Numbered from the stretch's first letter, positions 26,687 through 36,685 are shown. The stretch: 61,774 bases of DNA from Rickettsiales bacterium (GCA_021298605.1 JAJTDS010000006.1:1-61774), one strand, 5' to 3'. Numbers and translations are program-made. The notes: generated by a model not told the origin, from the sequence alone.

Positions 26687-27544
26687 ATGTCCGATAGTAA
26701 GAACTTAAAAGAGCTATTTTTATCAATTAATGATTATTTCGTGAATGAAGTTGATGAAATTATCAATGATAATTCACAAAAATATATATCAAAATATGAT
26801 AACAATAAATTTTCAATGCAACCAGATAAAAAAACAATTGCTAAAAATATTGAAAATTCAATAAGTAAGGATAATCATAAAATTACAGAAAATTTATCAA
26901 ATAATCAATTTTTGTCGATTAATCAGATTGTTGATGAAGCTAAAAAAATAGCTAATATTGCCTCTAATCTTATAGAGTTAAAAATGGCGGTCAGTAATTT
27001 TGAAAATTGTGGCTTAAAAAAGATGGCCACTAATACTGTTTTTGCCGACGGAAATCCTAATGCTAAAATTATGGTAATTGGTGAGGCTCCTGGTAATAAC
27101 GAAGATTTACAGGGCATTCCATTTTGTGGCGATTCAGGAAAATTGCTTGATGAAGCTTTTAAAGCAATTAACCTTGAAAGGAGTAAAGATTATTATATAA
27201 CCAATGTTATATTTTGGAGGCCTCCAGGAAATCGCCCTCCCACAAGTGAAGAGTTGGCAATTTGCAGACCTTTCGTTGAAAGGCATATAGAATTATTGAA
27301 TCCAGAAATATTAATTCTTGTTGGTTCGAGTGCAATGAACAGTGTTTTGCAGACTGAAGATAAAATTAGCAGTATTAGAGGAAAAATAATTAATTTTGCT
27401 CCTAAATTTTTAACAAAATCAATTCCAACGATGACGGTTTTTCATCCTTCTTATTTAATGAGGCAACCAACCAAAAAAAAGCTAGCTTGGCTTGATTTTC
27501 TTGCTCTTGAAAAGTTTTTGATAGATAATAATATTATAAAATAA
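26687..27544 (+). CDS. udg: Uracil-DNA glycosylase, family 4-like
   Basis: Removes uracil from DNA in base excision repair. The catalytic region starts near residue 107 with NCGLKKMATNTVFADGNP, then VIGEAPGNNEDLQGIPFCGDSG (motif 1), VIFWRPPGNRPPTSEE, and the closing loop VFHPSYLMRQP. These are hallmarks of the alphaproteobacterial/SPO1-like family 4 enzymes. The Cys pattern (Cys about residues 109, 148 and 194) is compatible with an Fe-S cluster but one ligand is not obvious. The first 90 residues are an Asn/Lys/Ile-rich extension without a clear motif, longer than in most relatives. The gene is 17 bp after nrdR, so a bamA-nrdR-udg unit is likely. Confidence 0.87.
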   Translation: MSDSKNLKELFLSINDYFVNEVDEIINDNSQKYISKYDNNKFSMQPDKKTIAKNIENSISKDNHKITENLSNNQFLSINQIVDEAKKIANIASNLIELKMAVSNFENCGLKKMATNTVFADGNPNAKIMVIGEAPGNNEDLQGIPFCGDSGKLLDEAFKAINLERSKDYYITNVIFWRPPGNRPPTSEELAICRPFVERHIELLNPEILILVGSSAMNSVLQTEDKISSIRGKIINFAPKFLTKSIPTMTVFHPSYLMRQPTKKKLAWLDFLALEKFLIDNNIIK

Positions 27545-27745
27545 TAAAGATCTTAAATCCAGATTATCCTGATTTACTGTTTATTTTTTAGAAAGCTAAA
27601 TTAAATTTTTGCCTAATTAAATTTTTTTAAGTAAATTCTTATTATGTTTTGTTAATAAGTTAGTAGTAGCTGTTTTATTAATTAAAAACTGTATATTTTT
27701 GCTTCTAAAGGCAAATTTTCTCATTAACTTTTTAATTTTGAAATT

Positions 27746-28351
27746 ATGAAAAATTTTCTTAAAATATTTAATTATTCAGTAATAGTTTTTGCCGTTAGCT
27801 TCCTTCATTTATTTGCTCAGAATCCAGTAAATTCTACTCCTTCATCAGATAAGTCAACAAATCAAAATAATCAGGCTAATTTTCAGGAAATGAATCAAAA
27901 AAGAAAAGAAAACAGAGAAAAAATACAAGAATTAAAAATGGAAAATCAAAAAATTAGGGAGGCACAAAAAGATATTCAAAAAGAAAGAAGAGTGGTAAAT
28001 CAAAATTCTCGCAATCAAGATGTTTTTAGAAATAGAGGAATTAGCAGTGATGCTAAAAATCAAGGGCATAATGAAGATAATCTTAAAATGAGACATAGAG
28101 AAGATAAAAATAATAAAAGAGGGCATGCGGAAGAAAGAAGAGAATATCGCGATGACAGAAGAGAGCACAGAGGAGATAGAAGAGAGCGTAATGAAGAAAG
28201 AAGAGATTCTAGAGGGGAATTTAGAGAAGGTGCAAAAGCAATAGAAAATCAACAGCAAAATATAGGTGTTGAAGGTGGAAAAGCAATGCCAGAAAATCAG
28301 CCCAGAAACTTCAATGAATCTAATTCAAGAGATTCAAGAAGGAGGTGGTAA
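27746..28351 (+). CDS. Exported highly charged protein with seven-residue repeats
   Basis: No known family. Residues 1-24 look like a signal peptide (IFNYSVIVFAVSFLHLFAQ). After an Asn/Ser/Gln-rich linker comes a predicted helix, KRKENREKIQELKMENQKIREA, suited to coiled coil. Residues 128-162 are five imperfect seven-residue units with the pattern x-[EDG]-[ED]-R-R-[ED]-x. The C-terminus is again Asn/Arg-rich and ends SRRRW. It sits alone: 201 bp after the glycosylase, with a tail-to-tail neighbour gspF and a hairpin between. The upstream 201-bp gap is AT-rich and shows nothing else distinct. It may be a periplasmic stress or RNA/DNA-binding protein, but I have no firm basis. Confidence 0.55.
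   Translation: MKNFLKIFNYSVIVFAVSFLHLFAQNPVNSTPSSDKSTNQNNQANFQEMNQKRKENREKIQELKMENQKIREAQKDIQKERRVVNQNSRNQDVFRNRGISSDAKNQGHNEDNLKMRHREDKNNKRGHAEERREYRDDRREHRGDRRERNEERRDSRGEFREGAKAIENQQQNIGVEGGKAMPENQPRNFNESNSRDSRRRW
28127..28231 (+). repeat. Five 21-bp coding repeats (R-R-E heptads)
   Basis: Purine-rich imperfect tandem repeats encode five seven-residue units (AEERREY, RDDRREH, RGDRRER, NEERRDS, RGEFREG) in the exported charged protein. Opposite charges alternate, so a single alpha helix with salt bridges or a coiled coil is plausible. Confidence 0.65.
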
Positions 28352-28404
28352 GTAATTTAAAAATCAAAGTTCGTCGCAACAAGAAAGAGCTACAAGGTAA
28401 TTAT

Positions 28405-28439
28405 TTTCAGTGGCTTTGGTGTTAGTAAGGCCACTGAAA
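28405..28439. terminator. Hairpin between convergent genes, probable bidirectional terminator
   Basis: A 13-bp stem (28405-28417 with 28427-28439, one G-U pair) around a 9-base loop lies between the exported charged protein (+) and gspF (-). The arm TTTCAGTGGC makes it one of the most GC-rich intergenic elements seen here. There is no long U tract on either side, so it is a weaker fit to a classical intrinsic terminator. Confidence 0.5.
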
Positions 28440-28472
28440 TATATTAAATAAAAAGAGTTTGAAATAAATCAG

Positions 28473-29672
28473 TTACATAGTTTTTGAGAAGGATCCATAA
28501 ATTGGTCCAAATACTGCAATAGATATCCATAATATTAATCCACCCATTACAAAAGTTAAAGTTGGTTGCATTAATGCAATTAATTGATCGATTGAATCAT
28601 TTATTTCTCTATCATAAAAAAACTTAATATTTTTAAGCGATCCCTCCATATTTCCAGATTCTTCGCCCACTTTAAACATTCTTATAACAAGATTTGGAAA
28701 ATATCCAGAACTTGCAATTCCAACTGCTAGCGGTTGACCATCAGAAACCTGTTGTTTGATAATGTTTATACTTCTTTTAATTGCAGTATTCTTAACCACA
28801 TTGCTTGCTGAATCAAGGCATTCAATTACTCCTAGACCGCTCTGAAATGTCATGCTAAAAAATTGACAAAAACGAGCAGCATCAATTTTGTTGATTACTT
28901 CGCCAATTACAGGAATTTTAAGTTTTATGTAATCTATTTTTACAGCTAATTCTTGATTTTTTGCCAACATTTTAATTGTTAAATTTAAAATAATTGGAGT
29001 TAAAATTATCATAGACCAATATTTTTTCATGAATCCTGAAAATGCAACCAGTGCAATTGTGGCGATAGGAAGACTAATTTGTTGGGAGGTTAAAAAATCA
29101 GTGATTTTTGGCACTACTACTGTAGTCATAACCCCAATTACTGACAACATTAATAATACTCCAAATAATGGACCAACGGTTGCTTTTTTGATTTTTCTTT
29201 TCATTTCCATATTCCATTTTAAGTCATCTATAATGCTCGAAAATGCATCAGCAAGATGCCCTGTTTTTTCTGCGGTAACAATTAAACCAACATAAACTTT
29301 GCCAAATACATCTGGATGTTTTGCTAAGCTTTCTGAAAATAAATTACCATTTCTAATCGATTCATATATTTCATGCATCAAATTTTTAATTTTAGGAGTT
29401 TCTGCTGTATCTCTTAAGTCACAAATGGAATCAACGATTGATATTCCTGCTCTATCCATTTGTTCTAGATGCAAAAAAACAGTAATGAGATCTTTATTTT
29501 TTAATTTGTTAAAAAAGCCACCAATTGAACTATTGGATTCTGCTTTAAAAGAAATTAGTTCAAGACCTTTATTTTTTAAATTTGTAGTTAAATCAGATGG
29601 ATTCTCTGCTCCCATTTTACCATTAACATATTTCCCATCTAAATTAATGGCTTTATAGCGATATTGATTCAT
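28473..29672 (-). CDS. gspF: Type II secretion / type IV pilus inner-membrane platform protein (GspF/PilC family)
   Basis: Polytopic platform protein that couples the assembly ATPase to pseudopilus or pilus growth. The 399 residues begin YRYKAINLDGKYVNGKM, the usual PilC/GspF N-terminus, with two T2SSF repeats: the first near residues 55-180 and the second from ~255 (DAARFCQFFSMTFQSGLGVIECLDSA) to the end. Three hydrophobic stretches lie near residues 158-180, 200-225 and 370-392. No GspE ATPase, pseudopilin or peptidase gene is next to it; the neighbours are def upstream and the charged exported protein. A secretin is at 46 kb. It may belong to a dispersed T2SS/T4P set, as in other rickettsial genomes. 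Confidence 0.88.
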   Translation of the reverse strand: MNQYRYKAINLDGKYVNGKMGAENPSDLTTNLKNKGLELISFKAESNSSIGGFFNKLKNKDLITVFLHLEQMDRAGISIVDSICDLRDTAETPKIKNLMHEIYESIRNGNLFSESLAKHPDVFGKVYVGLIVTAEKTGHLADAFSSIIDDLKWNMEMKRKIKKATVGPLFGVLLMLSVIGVMTTVVVPKITDFLTSQQISLPIATIALVAFSGFMKKYWSMIILTPIILNLTIKMLAKNQELAVKIDYIKLKIPVIGEVINKIDAARFCQFFSMTFQSGLGVIECLDSASNVVKNTAIKRSINIIKQQVSDGQPLAVGIASSGYFPNLVIRMFKVGEESGNMEGSLKNIKFFYDREINDSIDQLIALMQPTLTFVMGGLILWISIAVFGPIYGSFSKTM

Positions 29673-29742
29673 TTTATATTGACCTAATTAGGAATTTAAA
29701 TAATTTAACAGAACAATTGTTTATTGATATGAATAAATTTAT

Positions 29743-29779
29743 AAAATAACAATATTGCAACTTGTAATTTTGTTATTTT
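29743..29779 (-). terminator. Terminator-like AT hairpin at the def stop
   Basis: AAAATAACAA (29743-29752) and its complement (29770-29779) form a 10-bp stem. The distal arm covers the def TAA stop (29773-29775), and the minus-strand transcript runs on into ATAAATTTATT. The arrangement repeats what is seen at nadD: an A/T stem that includes the stop codon. Confidence 0.45.
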
Positions 29780-30327
29780 TTGTATTTTTTCATTTTATTG
29801 AGAATTATATCTCTTTTAACTTTAGAAATATGGTCAATAAATGTAATGCCATTTAGATGATCTAGTTCATGCTGAATGCAGGTTGATGCTATTCCCTCAA
29901 AATACTCGACTCTTTCTTTGCCAAAATAATCAAGAAACTTCACGGTTATTGATTTTGGTCTTATTACTTCTGCTCTTGCTCCAGGGAATGATAAACAGCC
30001 TTCGTTAAATGATTTTTTTTCGCTGTCTTTTTCAATAATTTCTGGGTTTATAAAATATTGAGGATTGCTATTTCTAATATGATTTTGACAATTATGATCG
30101 TGATGATGATGGTGGTGGTGATGCTCTATTTCGTAGTCTAGATCCATCACTAGGACTCTTTTTAACACTCCAACTTGTACTGCTGCTAAGCCAACTCCAT
30201 TTTCATAATACATTGTTTCTACCATATCATCTAAAAAATTGCGAAATTCATCATCAACTTTAGTGACATTTTTTGAGATTTGTTTTAATAAAGGATTGGG
30301 AGCGGTAATGAGTTTTAGAATTGCCAT
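29773..30327 (-). CDS. def: Peptide deformylase with His-rich insertion
   Basis: Removes the N-formyl group from nascent proteins. Motif 1 is GVGLAAVQVGV (residues ~44-54), motif 2 EGCLSFPGARAE with metal ligand C111, and motif 3 QHELDHLNG with ligands H153 and H157. The end KVKRDIILNKMKKYKK resembles rickettsial deformylases. Between motifs 1 and 2 the loop reads eight His (69-76) then D-H-N-C-Q-N-H, replacing a charged loop of relatives. This could bind Ni, Zn or Fe near the active site, but that is inference. Length is 184 residues. It is 1 bp after purN. Confidence 0.94.
   Translation of the reverse strand: MAILKLITAPNPLLKQISKNVTKVDDEFRNFLDDMVETMYYENGVGLAAVQVGVLKRVLVMDLDYEIEHHHHHHHHDHNCQNHIRNSNPQYFINPEIIEKDSEKKSFNEGCLSFPGARAEVIRPKSITVKFLDYFGKERVEYFEGIASTCIQHELDHLNGITFIDHISKVKRDIILNKMKKYKK
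30100..30123 (-). repeat. Eight-histidine codon run inside def
   Basis: Eight consecutive CAT/CAC codons make a short trinucleotide microsatellite. Codons are mixed rather than uniform, so this is not simply one slipped triplet; it could still vary in length among strains. Confidence 0.9.
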
Positions 30328-30328
30328 T

Positions 30329-30925
30329 TTAGTTAAAATTATTATTAATTATATTTTCTGCAACGATTTTTAAGGTTTCTTTATAAATTAAATGCTCTTG
30401 AGTTAAAATTCTTGTTGCTAAAGATTCTTCGGTGTCGGTGCTTAATATTGCGACCTTGGATTGTTTAATGATTAAACCAGAATCAACTTCCGCAGTTACA
30501 AAATGAGTGGTGCATCCGGTTGTTTTTTCTTTTGCAATTAGTGCATTTTTAACCGCATTAGCACCTTTGAATTTTGGTAGTAAGGAAGGATGAATGTTGA
30601 TAATTCTTTTTTCCCATTTCTTAACAAACCATTCAGATAAAATTCTCATAAAACCAGCTAGACAAATTAGTTGGATATTATTTTTAAGCAATTCTTGATG
30701 TATTTCTTGCTCAAAATCTAGGCGATTTTTAAATGCTTCATTAGAAATAATTTTTATTTTAATAGATTGGCTTTCTGCAAAAATTAAACCTTTAGCATTT
30801 TTATTGGCGATTACTAGTTTAATTTCAGCGGGGAAGTTTTTTTCTTCTTTGCAGGCATTAATTAGTGCCTCCATATTGCTACCTCGACCAGAAATAAAAA
30901 TTGCAGTTCTGATTTTTTCTGTCAT
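30329..30925 (-). CDS. purN: Phosphoribosylglycinamide formyltransferase
   Basis: Folate-dependent formylation of GAR, the third step of purine synthesis. The N-terminus is IRTAIFISGRGSNMEALINAC, the phosphate-binding loop. ICLAGFMRILSEWFVKKWEKRIINIHPSLLPKFKG includes the catalytic Asn and His (NIHPSLLP). The Asp of the final motif lies in THFVTAEVDSG. At 198 residues it is normal. It precedes def by 1 bp. With half of purL present at 41 kb, the status of the purine pathway is uncertain. The 236-bp upstream region to the divergent dsbD is A/T-rich with a strong promoter on the dsbD side. Confidence 0.93.
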   Translation of the reverse strand: MTEKIRTAIFISGRGSNMEALINACKEEKNFPAEIKLVIANKNAKGLIFAESQSIKIKIISNEAFKNRLDFEQEIHQELLKNNIQLICLAGFMRILSEWFVKKWEKRIINIHPSLLPKFKGANAVKNALIAKEKTTGCTTHFVTAEVDSGLIIKQSKVAILSTDTEESLATRILTQEHLIYKETLKIVAENIINNNFN

Positions 30926-31094
30926 TGATATTGGGTTTAATTATAATTCAGCTAATAATAAATTTTGATTACTACGAAATTTATACAAATAATCTATTTT
31001 AAATTTACCTGTGTTCTGTTAAATAATCAAGTATTATTAAACTAGTAATTAGATATTTATTAGTTAATTGATGAATAAATTTAGACAAGTTTTG

Positions 31095-31123
31095 TTGACT
31101 TTTTAGCATTTGAATCTTATAAT
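31095..31123 (+). promoter_or_regulatory. Near-consensus sigma-70 promoter for the dsbD operon
   Basis: TTGACT (31095-31100), a 17-bp spacer and a perfect TATAAT (31118-31123) lie 38 bp before the dsbD ATG. Transcription would begin near 31130, giving a leader of about 30 nt. This is the clearest promoter in the window. Confidence 0.8.
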
Positions 31124-31161
31124 TAAAATTCATTTCCAATATTATTTTACAAAATATTCTT

Positions 31162-33144
31162 ATGAATCGTAATCATTTTTTAGCTTTAATATTTTTGATA
31201 TTATTCCCTAATCCAGTTATAGCAAAAGTTAGTGAATGGTATAAAAATACTAAAATTCCTGCCGAAACCCGCTTATTGATTACTAAATTAGAAAATATCG
31301 ATAATCAAAAAACTAATAAAATTATAGTTGCAGTTGAGTTTAAAATTAATGATGGCTGGAAAATTTATGCAAATGATGGCTCGGGTATGGGAATGCCTCC
31401 ATCTCCGAATTTTAAAGGTACTTTAAATTATTTAAATCACAAAATATTATGGCCTAAAGCAGAAGAGATCGTTGAAAAAATAGGAACGGATTCAATTAAA
31501 TATTCTATTTATCATCAAAAAACCATTATTCCAATCGAAGTTGAGTTATCAAAAATTGAAAAGAATCATTTAATAATTTTACATCTTGATTATGGAATTT
31601 GTCGAGATATTTGCATTCCTGCTAGTGCCGATTTCAATCTTAATATTGAAGATTTTAAAGATGAAAATTCTTTAAAAGAAATTGATAAGTTTTTTCCAAT
31701 TATGCAATTGCAAGCAGAGCTAAAAGTAAAGCAAAATAATGCTGAAACTAAGATTGTTGATAATTTTATAGATAGAGAGAAATCAGGATCCGAAACCGAT
31801 AAAAATAATTTTTCTACGGTAGATAATCAATCAAATAGCTTAGAAAAAGTAGAAGAGCAAAATATCGAAAGGATAGAAAATAAAAAAACTGCTAATAAAT
31901 TATTGTTTTTGATGATATTTGTCGCGATGTTTGGGGGGTTGATTTTGAATATAATGCCTTGTGTTTTACCAGTATTATCGCTCAAAATAATTTCATTAAT
32001 TAAACATGGTCAATCTAGTAAAGCAGAAATTCGCTATAATTTTTTTGCAATTACTCTAGGTATTTTAACTTCTTTTATTTGTTTTGCAATAATTGCTATT
32101 ATTATCAAGCTAAGTGGCAGTTATCTTGGTTGGGGTTTGCAATTTCAAAATAAATATTTTTTATTATTTGTTATTGCTCTCTTAGTTTTATTTATTGGCA
32201 GTTTGCTGGAATGGTTAATTATAAGCTTTGATAATCTATCAGTGAATTTATTGCATCAAAAAATTAATCATCAAAAAAATATATTTATTGCTAATTTTTT
32301 ATCAGGAGTTTTAGCGGTATTATTAGCAACTCCTTGTTCGGCACCAATATTAGGTTCGGCACTTTCATTTGCAATCACTCAAAATTATTTTATTCTTGCA
32401 ATTATAACGATCTCTATCGGTATTGGCTTTGCCATGCCTTATATCTTGATACTGATGTTTCCAAAATTAATTAGTTTTTTGCCAAAACCCGGTGTTTGGA
32501 TGAAGCAAGTTAAAAATATGATGATAAGTTTATTAATTATAGCAATAATTTGGCTTGCTCATATTCTCGCTACTTCAATAGGATATTTACCAGTTCTAGT
32601 CATTTTATTACTCAACTTAATTTTATTGTTGTTAATAAAAAACCGCCATAAGATCTCAAAAATATTGAATTTTATTTTGATTAATTTAGTGATTATTGGT
32701 TTATTATCAGTTGTTTATTTGAATAATCACGGTATTTCAAAGATTGAAAAATCAAATAATGGCGATATTTGGCAAGAGTTCAATGAAGAGGATATTGAAA
32801 AATATGTTATGCAGGGTAGAGTGGTTTTAATTGATATTACTGCTGATTGGTGCATTACTTGTAAGATTAATAAAATAACTGTTCTAGAAAATAAAGAAAT
32901 TATAAATCTAATTAAACAAAAAAAGATCATTGCAATGCGAGGAGATATAACAATTAGCAACCCCAAAATCATGACTTTTCTTGCTAAACATAAAAGATTC
33001 GCAATTCCTTTTAACATAGTTTATGGACCAAATGCTAAGGAGGGCTTAATTTTATCCGAGATTCTTAATAAAGATCGTTTAGTTGATTTAATTATCAAGG
33101 CAGATAACCAAGATTCTGCTAATCTAATGCAGGATAAAAAATAA
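31162..33144 (+). CDS. dsbD: Thiol:disulfide interchange protein DsbD
   Basis: Carries electrons from cytosolic thioredoxin across the inner membrane to periplasmic thiol enzymes. Three parts are visible in 660 residues: a signal peptide (1-21) and N-terminal beta domain with the C147-x3-C151 pair ([11 protein letters not shown]); a membrane domain of eight helices with C267 (NIMPCVLP) and C392 (ATPCSAP); and a thioredoxin-like domain with W-C564-I-T-C567 (ADWCITCK). This is the complete relay of three Cys pairs. A spacer of Asn/Glu-rich sequence (residues ~190-240) joins the first two. mnmG begins 1 bp after the stop. Likely clients are c-type cytochromes and disulfide-rich exported proteins such as the giant Cys-rich one. 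Confidence 0.93.
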   Translation: MNRNHFLALIFLILFPNPVIAKVSEWYKNTKIPAETRLLITKLENIDNQKTNKIIVAVEFKINDGWKIYANDGSGMGMPPSPNFKGTLNYLNHKILWPKAEEIVEKIGTDSIKYSIYHQKTIIPIEVELSKIEKNHLIILHLDYGICRDICIPASADFNLNIEDFKDENSLKEIDKFFPIMQLQAELKVKQNNAETKIVDNFIDREKSGSETDKNNFSTVDNQSNSLEKVEEQNIERIENKKTANKLLFLMIFVAMFGGLILNIMPCVLPVLSLKIISLIKHGQSSKAEIRYNFFAITLGILTSFICFAIIAIIIKLSGSYLGWGLQFQNKYFLLFVIALLVLFIGSLLEWLIISFDNLSVNLLHQKINHQKNIFIANFLSGVLAVLLATPCSAPILGSALSFAITQNYFILAIITISIGIGFAMPYILILMFPKLISFLPKPGVWMKQVKNMMISLLIIAIIWLAHILATSIGYLPVLVILLLNLILLLLIKNRHKISKILNFILINLVIIGLLSVVYLNNHGISKIEKSNNGDIWQEFNEEDIEKYVMQGRVVLIDITADWCITCKINKITVLENKEIINLIKQKKIIAMRGDITISNPKIMTFLAKHKRFAIPFNIVYGPNAKEGLILSEILNKDRLVDLIIKADNQDSANLMQDKK

Positions 33145-33145
33145 A

Positions 33146-35125
33146 ATGAGTTCATCTGGTAATATTTACAATATCATAATAGGTGCTGGTCATGCAGGAA
33201 TTGAGGCAGCAACTGCATCAGCAAGAATGAAAATTCCAACTCTCTTAATTACTAAAAATAAAGAAAATCTTGGGGAAATGTCTTGCAATCCTGCTATTGG
33301 TGGAGTTGCAAAAGGAACGATTGTTAGAGAAATTGATGCTCTTGATGGTATAATGGGCAAGGCAATTGATATGTCAGGAATTCATTTTCGTATTCTCAAT
33401 AGCTCTAAGGGCCCTGCTGTTCATTCTCCAAGGGCTCAAGCGGATAGAAAGCTTTATAAGAAAGCAATAAATCAATTATTGGAAAATTATCCAAATTTAT
33501 CAATTATTTTTGGCGAGGTTTGCGATATTGAAATTATTGATTCAAAGGTAAAATCAGTAATAGTAAAAATTGAACCATCCGCAATTACTAACAATAAATT
33601 ATTTGCATCATTTTATCAAATAAATGACAAAAACTTTTCAAATGATTGTAAATATTTCAAAATTTCCTGTTATGGTGTGGCAATTACAACTGGAACATTC
33701 TTAAGAGGAATGATTCATTTAGGTGACAAAAAAACTCCAGCAGGAAGAATAAATGAAGAGCCAACATTGCAATTAGCAAAAAGTCTTGAGAATTGTAATT
33801 TTAAAATTGGTAGATTAAAAACTGGAACTCCGCCTCGTATTTTTAAAGAGTCAATTAATTTTTCTAAAGCCGAGCCTCAGCATGGTGATAACCCTTGCAT
33901 ACCCTTTTCTTATCTTAATAAGCAAATTGAAGTAAATCAAACTTGTTGTTATATAACCTATACCAATCAAAAAACTCATCAAATTATAAAAGATAATTTA
34001 TCTAAATCTGCAATGTATGGTGGTCATATTAGTGGTCTTGGTCCTCGTTATTGCCCTTCAATTGAAGATAAAATTAACCGTTTTTACGATAAGGAGAGGC
34101 ATCAAATATTTCTTGAGCCAGAAGGTTTAGATAGCGAGTTAATATATCCTAACGGTATTTCTACTTCATTGCCATTAGCGGTGCAGGAAGAATTTATTAA
34201 ATCAATAGAAGGGCTTGAAAATGCGGTAATTGCACAAGCTGGTTATGCAATTGAATATGATTTTATTGACCCTAGAGAATTATTGCCAACTCTTGAAACA
34301 AAAAAAGTAAAAAATTTATTTTTAGCTGGTCAAATTAATGGCACTACTGGTTATGAAGAGGCTGGAGGTCAAGGAATCATTGCTGGTATTAATCTTGCTT
34401 TAAAGGCAAAAATTATGCAAAATCAAACTGCGGTAAAGCAAGAATTTATTCTTGATAGATCTTCTTCTTATATTGGAGTAATGATTGACGATCTTACAAC
34501 TCTTGGAGTTAATGAACCATACAGAATGCTAACTTCTAGGGCTGAATATAGACTTCTAATTAGGGCAGATAATGCCGATCAAAGGCTTACAGAGCTTGGA
34601 ATTAAAATAGGTTGTGTCGATAAAAAAAGAGCAGAAATATTTTTAGAAAAAAAACAAAAATTAATTAATGAAACCAATAAAATGAATAATCTAAAAATAT
34701 CTCCTAGCAAGTTAGAAAAACACTGCATTCATATTAAGCAAGATGGAGTAATTAGAAGTGCTGGTGATCTGCTTTCTTTTCCCCATATTAATTTTGAGAT
34801 GATTGAAGCGATATGGAAAGAAGAGCTTGTAGAAATCGAGCCAGAAATAAAAAAACAATTGGGAATAGATTTTCTTTACAAGAATTATGTTAAAAGACAA
34901 GCAGAAGATCTGGCGATATTTAAAAGAGATGAAGCGATGAGAATACCATTAGAAATTGATTATTATCAAATTCAAAGCCTTTCTAATGAAGTTAGAGAAA
35001 AGCTTACAAAATCAAAGCCACATACTATTGGCTCTGCCTTGAGAATGGAGGGTATAACACCTGCATCGATGATGGCAGTAATGGTTTATATTAAAAATCA
35101 TTACAAAAATTATTTACAGTCCTAA
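33146..35125 (+). CDS. mnmG: tRNA uridine-5-carboxymethylaminomethyl synthesis enzyme MnmG (GidA)
   Basis: FAD-dependent partner of MnmE that modifies wobble U34 of tRNAs. The FAD-binding start is [19 protein letters not shown] (residues ~11-29). [33 protein letters not shown] and [11 protein letters not shown] follow, then [19 protein letters not shown] in the second dinucleotide region, and the C-terminal helical domain ends with MRIPLEI and the [19 protein letters not shown] signature. The 659 residues are about 35 more than usual, due to insertions near residues 140-165 and 260-275. It shares the dsbD transcript; prs follows after 82 bp. Confidence 0.95.
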   Translation: MSSSGNIYNIIIGAGHAGIEAATASARMKIPTLLITKNKENLGEMSCNPAIGGVAKGTIVREIDALDGIMGKAIDMSGIHFRILNSSKGPAVHSPRAQADRKLYKKAINQLLENYPNLSIIFGEVCDIEIIDSKVKSVIVKIEPSAITNNKLFASFYQINDKNFSNDCKYFKISCYGVAITTGTFLRGMIHLGDKKTPAGRINEEPTLQLAKSLENCNFKIGRLKTGTPPRIFKESINFSKAEPQHGDNPCIPFSYLNKQIEVNQTCCYITYTNQKTHQIIKDNLSKSAMYGGHISGLGPRYCPSIEDKINRFYDKERHQIFLEPEGLDSELIYPNGISTSLPLAVQEEFIKSIEGLENAVIAQAGYAIEYDFIDPRELLPTLETKKVKNLFLAGQINGTTGYEEAGGQGIIAGINLALKAKIMQNQTAVKQEFILDRSSSYIGVMIDDLTTLGVNEPYRMLTSRAEYRLLIRADNADQRLTELGIKIGCVDKKRAEIFLEKKQKLINETNKMNNLKISPSKLEKHCIHIKQDGVIRSAGDLLSFPHINFEMIEAIWKEELVEIEPEIKKQLGIDFLYKNYVKRQAEDLAIFKRDEAMRIPLEIDYYQIQSLSNEVREKLTKSKPHTIGSALRMEGITPASMMAVMVYIKNHYKNYLQS

Positions 35126-35207
35126 AAAATAATAAATTTTTCAATTTATTTTTAAAAAATATTATCTATATTGCTGTTAGTTAATCAAAATTTAATTTAA
35201 ATAAAAA

Positions 35208-36140
35208 ATGAAATTAATCTCTTGCAATAGCAACAAAGAGTTATCAAAGGCAATTGCCAACCACTTAGAAACCGAGCTTATTTGTGCCGATATTAAAAGA
35301 TTTTCTGATAATGAAATTTTTGTTGAAATTACTGAAAATGTTAGGGGGCAAGATGTGTTTGTTATACAGTCAACTTCTTACCCAGCAAATGACCACATTA
35401 TGGAGCTTCTAATTACTATTGATGCTTTAAAAAGGGCTTCTGCTAAAAGAATTACCGCAGTTATTCCATACTTTGGATATGCTCGCCAAGATAGAAAAGT
35501 TGCACCAAGAACCCCTATTTCTGCTAAATTAGTTGCAAATTTAATTACTTCTGCGGGGGCTAATCGTGTTCTAACTCTTGACCTTCATGCTGGTCAAATA
35601 CAGGGTTTCTTTGATATTCCAGTTGATAATCTCTATTCTTCTCCTGTTTTTGCTGAAGACATTAAAAAAAATTTTGAAGATAAAAATTTAGTGATAGTTT
35701 CTCCCGATGTTGGTGGGCTTGTTAGGGCAAGAGATATAGCTAAAAAAATTAATGCTGAACTAGCAATTGTTGATAAAAGAAGGCCTCAAGCAGGAGTAAG
35801 TGAGGTAATGAATATTATTGGCGAAGTAAATAACCGCAATTGCTTGATTGTTGATGATATTGTTGATTCTGGCGGAACGCTCTGCAATGCTGCGGAGGCA
35901 TTGCTTGAAAAGGGTGCTAAATCTGTATCTGCATATATTACTCATGGAGTTCTTTCTGGCGATGCCTATAAAAGAATAGGAAATTCAAGATTGCAAAATC
36001 TTATCATTACCGATTCAATTGCTCCAACTATTGAGATTAAAGCAACTAAAAATATTAGAATTATTACTATTGCCAATTTAATTGGTAGTGCAATTCAAAA
36101 TATTGCGCTTGAAAAATCTATTTCAACATTATTTAACTAA
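35208..36140 (+). CDS. prs: Ribose-phosphate pyrophosphokinase
   Basis: Makes PRPP for purine, pyrimidine, NAD, histidine and tryptophan synthesis. Hallmarks are [20 protein letters not shown] near residue 32, [16 protein letters not shown] (the catalytic loop region) near residue 83, [20 protein letters not shown] near residue 127, and the PRPP-binding stretch [14 protein letters not shown] near residue 214. At 310 residues it is standard. It lies 82 bp after mnmG and 2 bp before the cytochrome c gene. PRPP is a substrate of NadC here, which links it to NAD synthesis. Confidence 0.96.
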   Translation: MKLISCNSNKELSKAIANHLETELICADIKRFSDNEIFVEITENVRGQDVFVIQSTSYPANDHIMELLITIDALKRASAKRITAVIPYFGYARQDRKVAPRTPISAKLVANLITSAGANRVLTLDLHAGQIQGFFDIPVDNLYSSPVFAEDIKKNFEDKNLVIVSPDVGGLVRARDIAKKINAELAIVDKRRPQAGVSEVMNIIGEVNNRNCLIVDDIVDSGGTLCNAAEALLEKGAKSVSAYITHGVLSGDAYKRIGNSRLQNLIITDSIAPTIEIKATKNIRIITIANLIGSAIQNIALEKSISTLFN

Positions 36141-36142
36141 AA

Positions 36143-36685
36143 ATGAAAAATAAAATTAATAATTTGCTTAAAAAAATAATCTGCAAAGCTTTGAATATTA
36201 ATGTATTGACAATTTTTTTGGTAGTAATTGTTATAATTTTCTCGGTTTTTACTACTGAAATTCTTTATCAGCCAAAATCTTTATTTAAAAGAGGTTTTTT
36301 CGTAGAATTAACTGAGGATGGTAAGGTTGTTAAAAAAGAAGAAAAGCCTGTTGATTTAGCAAGTTTAATGGCAATTGCTGATGTTAATAAGGGAGCAAAA
36401 ATTTTTAAGAAATGTGCTTCTTGTCATACAATTGGCAAAGGAGAAATGGCAAAAGTTGGTCCTAATCTTTATGGGGTAGTAAATCGTCCTAAAGGCTCAA
36501 ATGCAGGGTTCGAATATTCTGTTGCGATGAAAAATAAAGGCGGAAAATGGGATATTGAATCAATTAACGGCTTTATTACCAAGCCAAAAGAATATGTATC
36601 GGGAACAAAAATGGCATTTTCAGGGCTCAAAAAACCACAAGATAGAGCTGATGTTATAGCTTATTTAAAGCAAAACTCTCAATAA
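36143..36685 (+). CDS. cycM: Membrane-anchored mono-haem cytochrome c
   Basis: Electron carrier between the bc1 complex and a terminal oxidase. A helix at about residues 20-40 anchors the protein, leaving the haem domain in the periplasm. Haem attachment is C91-A-S-C94-H95; the axial Met is M157 in GTKMAFSG. The domain, KVGPNLYGVVNR to DVIAYLKQ, is the class I CycM type. The 180 residues match alphaproteobacterial CycM. It is 2 bp after prs. DsbD, upstream in the same gene run, could keep the CXXCH thiols reduced for haem attachment. Confidence 0.92.
   Translation: MKNKINNLLKKIICKALNINVLTIFLVVIVIIFSVFTTEILYQPKSLFKRGFFVELTEDGKVVKKEEKPVDLASLMAIADVNKGAKIFKKCASCHTIGKGEMAKVGPNLYGVVNRPKGSNAGFEYSVAMKNKGGKWDIESINGFITKPKEYVSGTKMAFSGLKKPQDRADVIAYLKQNSQ

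Noticed and set aside
30100..30123. Poly-His run as an engineered tag or vector artefact
   Set aside because: It is inside def with native sequence on both sides, mixed CAT/CAC codons and further His/Cys residues; no vector sequence is present.
36204..36236. TTGACA followed later by TATAAT inside the cytochrome c gene
   Set aside because: The spacer is about 20 bp, and the site lies in coding sequence for a membrane helix, whose Ile/Val codons give this look.
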